Shown here one piece after another: positions 13,376 through 18,460 of a stretch of 18,460 bases of DNA (position 1 is the stretch's first letter; each line of letters begins with the position of its first letter). The notes under the pieces are model-generated. The model was given only the letters and a program-made list of their open reading frames with translations, did not search any database and was not told the origin of the DNA. The stretch is from Actinomycetes bacterium (GTDB lineage Bacteria; Actinomycetota; Actinomycetes; Actinomycetales; Demequinaceae), in the NCBI GenBank assembly GCA_023432235.1, contig JAEYUX010000176.1, positions 1 to 18,460 on the forward strand. The letters run 5' to 3'. The position numbers and the translations under genes are program-made.

Positions 13376-13753
13376 TCAGTCGTCAGAGGTGTCGGACGTC
13401 GGCGTGCCCTGGTGGAAGCGCAACAGCCAGCGCTCGTCTTCGTGCAACCAGATCGACGTGCGATGCGCTGCGCCATGGGGCGAGTCGAGAGGCACTGTCG
13501 TGTAGCGCGTCAGCACCACGTCAGGGGCAATCTCGACAATCTCGAGACCCCGCAAGGGGATCTCGATGCGAATCTCGACCGGCGGCATCGACAGGACGTC
13601 ATCACGCGTGAAGAGGCGCCCGGAGCGGCCCACTTCGGTGAAGTCGGGGTGCAGCACCGCGTCCATGTACGTGGGGTCAAAGCGGCTCTCGGATACCCAC
13701 ATTGACTCCTCGAGCGCTTGAAGCGTGAGGAGCGCGATGGATTCCAAGGCCAT
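13376..13753 (-). CDS. DUF4440 / NTF2-like protein
   Basis: A 125-residue protein with a cone-shaped NTF2-like pattern. A first helix (ALESIALLTLQALEESMW) is followed by SRFDPTYMDAVLHPDFTEVGRSGRLFTRDDVL, then beta strands ending in RTSIWLHEDERWLLRFHQGT. This matches the DUF4440 pattern in which a small domain holds a pocket of unknown ligand. Some relatives are isomerases or sigma-factor accessory domains; the reaction here is unknown. The ATG at 13753 has TAGGAG upstream, the TAG of which is the stop codon of DUF3145, so there are only 7 nt between the two genes. The upstream in-frame extension to 14008 runs across DUF3145 and is rejected. It is cotranscribed with DUF3145. Confidence 0.8.
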   Translation of the reverse strand: MALESIALLTLQALEESMWVSESRFDPTYMDAVLHPDFTEVGRSGRLFTRDDVLSMPPVEIRIEIPLRGLEIVEIAPDVVLTRYTTVPLDSPHGAAHRTSIWLHEDERWLLRFHQGTPTSDTSDD

Positions 13754-13760
13754 GGCGCTC

Positions 13761-14258
13761 CTAGCCGACGCGGTGGAGCCAGCGCACAGGCGCTCCCGCG
13801 CCCGCGTAACGGAAAGGTTCGAGTTCCTCGTCCCACGCGGTTCCCAGCGCAAGATCCATCGCACGCTTGAAGTCTGCTGCGGTGCCGCCCGCCTCAAGCA
13901 CGGCACGGATGCGATCCTCTGGCACCACGATGTTGCCGTGAACGTCCGTGACGGCGTGGAAGATGCCAAGCGATGGGGTGTGCGACCAGCGAGCGCCGTC
14001 ACAGCCAAATGAGGGGTCCTCGGTCACCTCGTAACGGACGTGCTCCCATCCGCGCAGGGCGGACGCAAGGCGCGCTCCCGTGCCCTGGTGACCTTGCCAG
14101 GCGACCTCGGCACGGAAGAGGTTCGCTCCCGCAGGCTGATCAGTCCATTCGAATGAGGCGCGCGTACTCAGCACCGACTGCGCGGCCCACTCGATGTGAG
14201 GGCACATTGCGCGGGTTGCTGAGTGCACGAAAAGAACACCACGGGTGATGGCGGCCAT
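13761..14258 (-). CDS. DUF3145 family protein
   Basis: A 165-residue cytoplasmic protein of the actinobacterial DUF3145 family, commonly found near the fabDHPF genes in Streptomyces and relatives. Recognisable segments are TRGVLFVHSATRAMCPHIEW at the N-terminus, RLASALRGWEHVRYEVTEDP in the middle, and GIFHAVTDVHGNIVVPEDR with LALGTAWDEELEPFRYAG near the end. The function is unknown; its steady place beside fatty-acid genes suggests a link to lipid metabolism. The start at 14258 has a strong AAAGGAGGGG just upstream. No transmembrane segment is seen. Confidence 0.92.
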   Translation of the reverse strand: MAAITRGVLFVHSATRAMCPHIEWAAQSVLSTRASFEWTDQPAGANLFRAEVAWQGHQGTGARLASALRGWEHVRYEVTEDPSFGCDGARWSHTPSLGIFHAVTDVHGNIVVPEDRIRAVLEAGGTAADFKRAMDLALGTAWDEELEPFRYAGAGAPVRWLHRVG

Positions 14259-14326
14259 GACCCCTCCTTTGGTACAGGTGCGTCTTCCCCAACGACCTAT
14301 TCCAGGAATCCGGCTCTCCGGGTGTG

Positions 14327-14354
14327 TACCTATCGTGCCTCACGCATCGCCAAA
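14327..14354 (-). promoter_or_regulatory. Weak candidate promoter for DUF3145-DUF4440
   Basis: On the minus strand TTTGGC (14354-14349) and TAGGTA (14332-14327) are 16 bp apart, giving a leader of about 60 nt. Both boxes match only partly. Confidence 0.25.
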
Positions 14355-14467
14355 GCGCCAGCACAGCGACGGTGTGGCGCCGCATTGCGGGGCCAGCCAT
14401 GGGGAGCGTCTCATCACTGCCCACAGCTCACACAGCGGATGCCGCGGCTTCATGGCACAGTGGAGAG

Positions 14468-15196
14468 GTGACACCTCACGCTCTCGATGAGCCCCGGACC
14501 ACTCACTCCGGGCCGCTCACGGTTGCGCAGATTCGTGAACTCGAGCGCCGCACGATGGAGACGGTTCCCGAGGCCACCCTTATGGGCCGCGCTGCTCGTG
14601 CCGTGGCCGACGAGATCGCCGCGACTGTTGCGGACACTCGCCACCCATTGCGCGGCACCCGGGTGGCGATCCTCGCTGGTTCGGGAAACAACGGCGGCGA
14701 CGCATTGCTTGCTGGCGCCCTGCTCGCAGCCGACGGAGCCATCGTGGTGGCGATTCCGGTGGCCGCGAGGCTTCACGATGATGGCGCTGATGCCCTACGA
14801 GCAGCGGGCGGACACATCGTTTCGCTTGGTGCGGACCACGATCTTCTCGCCGCCACCGAGGCCGTGAGGTCAGCGGACATTGTGATCGATGGCATCGTGG
14901 GTCTTGGCGCCCGTCCAGGTTTGCGGTTTCCCGCTGATCAACTTGTCGAGGCGATCTCGGATGACGCGCTCGTTGTCGCGGTCGACCTACCAAGTGGGCT
15001 CGATGCCGATTCCGGTTCAGCCGACGCCTCACACGTCGAGGCGGACGTCACCGTGACGTTTACCGCGCCAAAGATCTGCCTGTCTGTCGCGCCTGCGTGC
15101 CATGCTGCTGGCCGCGTCGTCGTGGCCGACGTGGGCGTTCGCGTCGTTGACCTCACGGAGGACGACACGAAGTACGCGGATGAGGTGCTGTTCTAG
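14468..15196 (+). CDS. nnrE: NAD(P)H-hydrate epimerase (stand-alone YjeF N-terminal domain)
   Basis: A 242-residue enzyme that interconverts R and S forms of hydrated NAD(P)H so that the dehydratase can repair them. Motifs are GSGNNGGDALLAG (nucleotide loop), DIVIDGIVGLGARPGL, VAVDLPSGLDADSG and VTVTFTAPK, in the order of the YjeF-N fold. In most Actinobacteria this domain is fused to the dehydratase (for example Rv3433c of M. tuberculosis); here the frame stops after the epimerase. The GTG at 14468 is a best guess: it has only a very close GGAG, while in-frame ATGs at 14324 and 14399 would add residues unlike the family. Its TAG stop shares the four bases CTAG with the stop of the opposing def gene. 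Confidence 0.88.
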   Translation: MTPHALDEPRTTHSGPLTVAQIRELERRTMETVPEATLMGRAARAVADEIAATVADTRHPLRGTRVAILAGSGNNGGDALLAGALLAADGAIVVAIPVAARLHDDGADALRAAGGHIVSLGADHDLLAATEAVRSADIVIDGIVGLGARPGLRFPADQLVEAISDDALVVAVDLPSGLDADSGSADASHVEADVTVTFTAPKICLSVAPACHAAGRVVVADVGVRVVDLTEDDTKYADEVLF

Positions 15197-15687
15197 GAGT
15201 CGATTTGCGCGCGAAGTTCGCGCATCGCCTCACGGCGCGTCTCTTTGGTGAGGCGATCGATGTAGAGCTTGCCGTTGAGGTGATCGACCTCGTGATTGAT
15301 GAGGCGGGCCCAGATGTCCTCGCCCTCGACAATGACCTCATTGCCGTCAAGGTCAGTGCCGACGGCCTTGGCGTATAGCGGCCGTTCACACGGGTACCAG
15401 AGGCCGGGCACTGAGAGGCAGCCCTCGTCGGCCAACTCCTGGAATTCGGAGGCGTTCTCAACGATCTCGGGGTTGATGATGTAGCCGATATCGCCGTCGA
15501 TGTTCCACGAGAATGCGCGCAGGCCAACGCCGATCTGGTTGCCAGCGAGACCCGCTCGACCCTCGTAGTCGACGGTTTCGAGGAGGTCGTCGATGAGGGT
15601 GCGGACACGTTCATCGATGACGGTGATGGGCTCGCACGGGGTGCGCAGCACAGGGTCGCCGATCACCCGGATCTCTCGCATGGCCAT
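15193..15687 (-). CDS. def: Peptide deformylase
   Basis: A 164-residue metalloenzyme that removes the formyl group from new polypeptides. The three deformylase motifs are present: GLAGNQIGV (residues 46-54), EGCLSVPG with metal ligand Cys90, and HEVDH with His132, Glu133 and His136. The first motif has Gly where Ala is usual (GLAA). Three ATGs lie close together (15696, 15687, 15681). 15687 gives MAMREIRVIGDPVLRT, which is the common actinobacterial N-terminus, but no ribosome-binding site separates the choices. An AACAAT box ends 7 nt before 15687, so a leaderless message is possible. It lies on the opposite strand between the two halves of the NAD(P)HX repair system. Confidence 0.94.
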   Translation of the reverse strand: MAMREIRVIGDPVLRTPCEPITVIDERVRTLIDDLLETVDYEGRAGLAGNQIGVGLRAFSWNIDGDIGYIINPEIVENASEFQELADEGCLSVPGLWYPCERPLYAKAVGTDLDGNEVIVEGEDIWARLINHEVDHLNGKLYIDRLTKETRREAMRELRAQIDS

Positions 15688-15731
15688 AGGCGCCATTGTT
15701 CCATGGCCGTGAACTGTCGGTGCGCGGTCAT

Positions 15732-15759
15732 TTGCCTTCCGAGGCGCGCGTGCCAGGCT
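15732..15759 (+). promoter_or_regulatory. Candidate nnrD promoter, possibly leaderless
   Basis: TTGCCT (15732-15737, 4 of 6 to TTGACA) is 16 bp from CAGGCT (15754-15759), which ends six bases before the ATG at 15766. The spacing to the start codon is the same as for fasR. Confidence 0.35.
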
Positions 15760-15765
15760 AGGCGT

Positions 15766-16617
15766 ATGGACATTGTTGATCGGGCATGGGTTGCGTCAGT
15801 GTGGCCGCGACCGCGCGCCACTGACGACAAGTACACCCGCGGGGTGGTTGGCATGGTTGCCGGCTCCGATGCGTATCCGGGCGCAGCCGCGCTGTCGGTT
15901 TCGGGGGCGTTCCGGGCTGGAGCGGGAATGGTGCGCTACGTGGGGCCGCACCGCGCTCAAGACCTTGTCCTCCGCCACCGGCCCGAGACTGTCGTCTATG
16001 ACCCGGCCGACGCCGCCGAGGTACTGCCACGAGCGTCGGCATGGGTGGTGGGCCCGGGAGTTGCCGACCACCCCGGACAAGACACCGTCATTGGCGCCGT
16101 ACTCGCATCGGGCGGCCCCCTCGTTGCCGACGCGGGAGCTCTTGACCAGTGCGTGCGTGCGCGTTCTGCTGGCTCGAGGGCAAGCCAACCTCATCAGGTC
16201 CTGCTCACGCCACACGAGCGCGAACTCATCGGGGCGCTTGCCGCGATCCGCCACGATGTGACGCTTGACGACGTTCTCCGTGACCGCACGGGGCATGCGC
16301 GCCTTCTCGCTGAAACCGCTCGCGCCACCGTGCTCCTCAAGGGCACCCGAACCATCATCGCGGCACCCGGTGGCGCCGTTGCCGAACTTCCCGAGGCGCC
16401 CGCGTGGCTTGCGACGGCCGGGACGGGTGATGTGCTCGCGGGCATTGCTGGCGCCTTGCTTGCGGCCGGGTTAAGCGCACCCGAGGCCGGCGCTGCTGCG
16501 TCATGGGTGCATGCCCGCGCCGCCGAGGCAGCGTCAGGCGGCGGGCCAATCGCGGCGCTTGATGTAGCCGACGCGGTACCCGCCATTATCGCGGATCTCT
16601 TGCTGTCGACGGAGTGA
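15766..16617 (+). CDS. nnrD: ADP-dependent (S)-NAD(P)H-hydrate dehydratase (stand-alone YjeF C-terminal/ribokinase-like domain)
   Basis: A 283-residue enzyme that dehydrates S-NAD(P)HX back to NAD(P)H using ADP. The ribokinase-like fold is shown by KYTRGVVGMVAGS, the GAGMVRYVGP strand, VADAGALDQ, LLTPHERE, LLKGTRTIIAAPGG and the catalytic GTGDVLAGIAGALLA, whose Asp is the expected base. It works with the nnrE product, but the two genes are separated by def on the other strand. The start at 15766 begins close to conserved sequence; the frame open to 15703 would overlap the def promoter region. Upstream, AGGC is only a weak ribosome-binding site and a -10 box lies immediately before the ATG. 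It is convergent with the tRNA at 16636-16709. Confidence 0.92.
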   Translation: MDIVDRAWVASVWPRPRATDDKYTRGVVGMVAGSDAYPGAAALSVSGAFRAGAGMVRYVGPHRAQDLVLRHRPETVVYDPADAAEVLPRASAWVVGPGVADHPGQDTVIGAVLASGGPLVADAGALDQCVRARSAGSRASQPHQVLLTPHERELIGALAAIRHDVTLDDVLRDRTGHARLLAETARATVLLKGTRTIIAAPGGAVAELPEAPAWLATAGTGDVLAGIAGALLAAGLSAPEAGAAASWVHARAAEAASGGGPIAALDVADAVPAIIADLLLSTE

Positions 16618-16635
16618 AACCCCTGGTACATGCAG

Positions 16636-16709
16636 TGGGCCAGGTGGGGCTTGAACCCACGACCGACGGATTATGAGTCCGCTGCTCTAACCGGCTGAGC
16701 TACTGGCCC
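16636..16709 (-). tRNA. tRNA with CAU anticodon, probably tRNA-Ile2 (lysidine type) or elongator tRNA-Met
   Basis: A complete cloverleaf reads on the minus strand. The acceptor GGGCCAG pairs with CTGGCCC; the anticodon stem GCGGA/TCCGT carries loop CTCATAA, and the T arm contains GGTTCAAGCC. The C4-G69 and C5-G68 pairs are those that favour modification by TilS in E. coli Ile2, and the body resembles E. coli ileX more than its elongator tRNA-Met, so Ile2 is preferred. The 3' CCA is not encoded (CTG follows the discriminator A), unlike the other two tRNAs here. Its 5' end is only 12 nt after the amt stop on the same strand. Confidence 0.93.
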
Positions 16710-16721
16710 GTGGACAGAAGG

Positions 16722-17963
16722 TTAATGCCGCGCGTCATCCGCCGATTCACCATGCTGGTGATGGTCGAGTCCTTGCTCTTCCGCCTCCGGCGTCACGCGA
16801 AGGCCCATCGCGGCCCGCAACACCATCGCGATGAGCCACGATGCGATGAAGGCAAAGGCCGCCACGGCGAGCACCGCCACCACTTGTTTGCCGAGCAGTG
16901 CGGCCCCTCCCCCGTTCATCAGACCGATGCCAACGGTGTGGTCGCTTTCGATGAGGCGTGCAAAGAAGCCGATGAAGACCATCCCGAGCGCGCCACCCAC
17001 AAGGTGGACGACGGACACGTCGAGGGCGTCGTCGACGCGCACGCGCGCCATGAGGCGTACCGCGAGGAAAGCCGCTGCGCCCGCCACAAAGCCGAGCAGG
17101 AGCGACGCAAAGGGGTCAAGAAAGCCAGCACCCGCCGTCACGGCAACAAGCCCGGTCACCCCGCCACGGGCGGCGCCACTCGCGGTGATCACATTGGTGA
17201 GCCGCTTTTCGATCATGAGCCACCCGGCCATGCCACCAACGCCCGCGAGATGTGTCGCAAGTGCGGCCGACGCCGCCACCCGTCCGGCGCTCAGCGCAGC
17301 CCCCGCATTGAGTCCCACCCAACAGCACCACAACAGCGCGAAACCGGTGAGCGCGATGGGGAGGTTGCGGGGCTGCAACCGTTGAGCTGTGGCGTGACGG
17401 CGCGGCCCGAGCGCAAGCGACAGCGCGAGTGCCGAGGCTCCTACCCCCGTGCCAATCACGGCGCCGCCAGCGAAGTCAAGCGCGCCCCACTCAGCAAGCC
17501 AGCCACCGGGTGTCATCGTCCAGTGCGTCACGACGGGCACGACGAGAGCCGACCACAAACCCAAGAAGGCGAGCATTGAGCCGAACTTCATCCGTTCCGC
17601 CCCTGCGCCAACGAGGAGGGCGCCGGCGAAGACTGCAACAGCGACTTGAAACAAGGCGAACGCGATAGGCGGCACACCCACAGCGCTCGCCACCCCGGAC
17701 TCAGCAATGCTCGCAAGCCCTGCATTGTCGAGATTTCCCACGAAACCGCCGCCAGCGTCGGCGCCAAACGCGAGGCTGAATCCAACGAACACCCAGGTGA
17801 CCGAAATCGAGATCACCGCCGCAAGGCCGTACATCACCATCGACAGCGCATGACGAGGTCGCACCCGGCCCGCGTACACCATGACGATCGCGGAAGCCAT
17901 GAGCAGCACGAGCACGGCGCAAAGCAAGAGCCAAGCGGTGTCACCAGGGTCATCGACCGGCAT
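16722..17963 (-). CDS. Divergent ammonium transporter (Amt/Mep/Rh family) homologue
   Basis: A 413-residue membrane protein with about 11 hydrophobic segments and clear Amt landmarks. These are GDTAWLLLCAVLVLLM at the start, GAGAERMKF, THWTM (Trp148), GALDFAGG (Asp163), a VVH motif with His320, and a C-terminal GLRV...EEQGLD..HGES tail. By motif alignment several pore residues of E. coli AmtB are replaced: Phe107 by Val109, His168 of the twin-His pair by Gly171, Phe215 by Leu218 and Ser219 by Ala222. The second twin His (320) and Trp148 remain. It may therefore not conduct ammonium in the usual way. The ATG at 17963 has AAGGGGG close upstream; a GTG at 17981 is the alternative. No glnK/PII gene is next to it. 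The tRNA follows 12 nt after its stop. Confidence 0.85.
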   Translation of the reverse strand: MPVDDPGDTAWLLLCAVLVLLMASAIVMVYAGRVRPRHALSMVMYGLAAVISISVTWVFVGFSLAFGADAGGGFVGNLDNAGLASIAESGVASAVGVPPIAFALFQVAVAVFAGALLVGAGAERMKFGSMLAFLGLWSALVVPVVTHWTMTPGGWLAEWGALDFAGGAVIGTGVGASALALSLALGPRRHATAQRLQPRNLPIALTGFALLWCCWVGLNAGAALSAGRVAASAALATHLAGVGGMAGWLMIEKRLTNVITASGAARGGVTGLVAVTAGAGFLDPFASLLLGFVAGAAAFLAVRLMARVRVDDALDVSVVHLVGGALGMVFIGFFARLIESDHTVGIGLMNGGGAALLGKQVVAVLAVAAFAFIASWLIAMVLRAAMGLRVTPEAEEQGLDHHQHGESADDARH

Positions 17964-18006
17964 GAAACCCCCTTCGCCCACGTCTGTGCGTCACGCTACC
18001 GTGGTC

Positions 18007-18033
18007 ATGACACTGCGCGCGATCGTGTACAGT
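18007..18033 (+). promoter_or_regulatory. Weak candidate promoter for tRNA-Asn
   Basis: ATGACA (18007-18012) and TACAGT (18028-18033) are 15 bp apart, a short spacing. The predicted transcript would start about 25 nt before the tRNA. Confidence 0.3.
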
Positions 18034-18066
18034 TTCTTCGGTCCGCGAGGATACCCATCCCGCTGA

Positions 18067-18142
18067 TCCCCCGTAGCTCAATTGGCAGAGCATTCGACTG
18101 TTAATCGAAGGGTTACTGGTTCGAGTCCAGTCGGGGGAGCCA
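18067..18142 (+). tRNA. tRNA-Asn (anticodon GTT), CCA encoded
   Basis: The acceptor TCCCCCG pairs with CGGGGGA; the D arm is AGCTCAATTGGCAGAGC. The anticodon stem TTCGA/TCGAA carries loop CTGTTAA (anticodon GTT), and the T arm contains GGTTCGAGTCC. Discriminator G is followed by encoded CCA at 18140-18142. A run of six T at 18145-18150 follows and may act as terminator. A tRNA-Asn next to dnaG also occurs in mycobacteria. Confidence 0.97.
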
Positions 18143-18144
18143 CC

Positions 18145-18150
18145 TTTTTT
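18145..18150 (+). terminator. T-run after tRNA-Asn
   Basis: Six consecutive T begin two bases after the CCA end. The GC-rich acceptor/T-arm helix of the tRNA could serve as the preceding stem. The convergent gene stops 4 nt further on. Confidence 0.4.
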
Positions 18151-18153
18151 GCC

Positions 18154-18460
18154 CTATTCCGCACGGAGTGAGCGCCTGCGCGTCTCGAGCGCGGTGATGT
18201 CCCCAAAGATCCGCCAGTACTCGTCGGTGCCCTCCCCCGCGCGCTGCATCGACCCGCGGAGTTCACCCACTCGCCGCGTGAGCTGCGCGTCAAGCACCTT
18301 GGCGAGAATGGACCGAGCGTAAAGACCGAGAGTCTCCGCCTTGTCATGTGGGAGCGGGGTGACGGCGAGACCGTTAATCGTCGAGGCAAGTTCCTCTGGC
18401 GCTTGTTCAAGAACTCGCGTGATCCAGTCCGGCCCCGCTTCGCGCACCCCACCGGCTGCG
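18154..18460 (-). CDS. dnaG: DNA primase, C-terminal part (gene runs off the window)
   Basis: About 101 codons are present, open at the right edge, so the N-terminal zinc-binding and TOPRIM catalytic domains lie outside the window. The visible end (EELASTINGLAVTPLP, then LDAQLTRRVGELRGSMQRAG, then EYWRIFGDITALETRRRSLR) resembles the helical C-terminal, helicase-interacting end of actinobacterial DnaG. There the pattern RRI-ELK...EY..LFG-L-ALE-RR..LR is typical. The apparent GTG start at 18447 is simply an internal Val codon, since the frame continues to the edge. The adjacent tRNA-Asn supports the call because the same pairing is known elsewhere. The identification rests on a short segment and is less certain than the others. 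Confidence 0.75.
   Translation of the reverse strand, partial: AAGGVREAGPDWITRVLEQAPEELASTINGLAVTPLPHDKAETLGLYARSILAKVLDAQLTRRVGELRGSMQRAGEGTDEYWRIFGDITALETRRRSLRAE

Noticed and set aside
16710..17579. 289-codon plus-strand frame opposite the amt homologue
   Set aside because: Highly charged low-complexity translation, shadow of a membrane-protein gene.

Overview
The window is a GC-rich stretch of core chromosome from an actinobacterium, probably a member of the Micrococcales or a close relative. Gene content and order support this: a histidine phosphatase, a CT398-type zinc-ribbon protein and Nif3; then AhpE, DUF3052 and a divergent homodimeric-type aceE; then a PucR/FasR-type regulator followed by fabD. 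This parallels the Mycobacterium tuberculosis Rv2228c-Rv2243 neighbourhood. The fabD-fabH-acpP-fabF type II fatty-acid cluster with a DUF3145 gene behind it is likewise typical of the phylum. I see no transposase, integrase, CRISPR array or phage gene.

Layout. Positions 1-380 hold RNase P RNA on the minus strand, divergent from yaaA (454-1227, plus). A four-gene minus-strand operon follows, in transcription order: nif3-like, zinc-ribbon coiled coil, histidine phosphatase, small membrane protein (4179 down to 1231). Next are tRNA-Val and the pair DUF3052-ahpE, all minus. aceE (5566-8280, plus) diverges from DUF3052 and ends in a strong intrinsic terminator. Then come fasR (8538-9710), fabD-fabH (overlapping by 4 nt), acpP and fabF. 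Converging on fabF are DUF3145 and a DUF4440/NTF2-like gene. The NAD(P)HX repair enzyme, usually one fused protein, is split here into nnrE and nnrD with peptide deformylase (def) on the opposite strand between them. The right end has a CAU-anticodon tRNA, a divergent ammonium-transporter homologue, tRNA-Asn and the 3' part of a gene resembling dnaG.

How the genes connect. aceE makes acetyl-CoA from pyruvate. fabD, fabH, acpP and fabF use acetyl-CoA and malonyl-CoA to start and extend fatty acids. FasR, between them, is the expected transcriptional regulator of that step. Good inverted repeats lie before fasR and between fasR and fabD. AhpE and YaaA deal with peroxide, and NnrE/NnrD repair hydrated NAD(P)H. 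RNase P, the tRNAs, def and dnaG are information-processing genes.

Nothing here is plainly a new system. The points most worth a second look are: the Amt homologue lacking four key pore residues; the stand-alone histidine phosphatase without its usual RNase H partner domain; the split nnr around def; a 17-bp palindromic element occurring twice around fasR; and several genes whose -10 box sits so close to the start codon that leaderless mRNA is likely.
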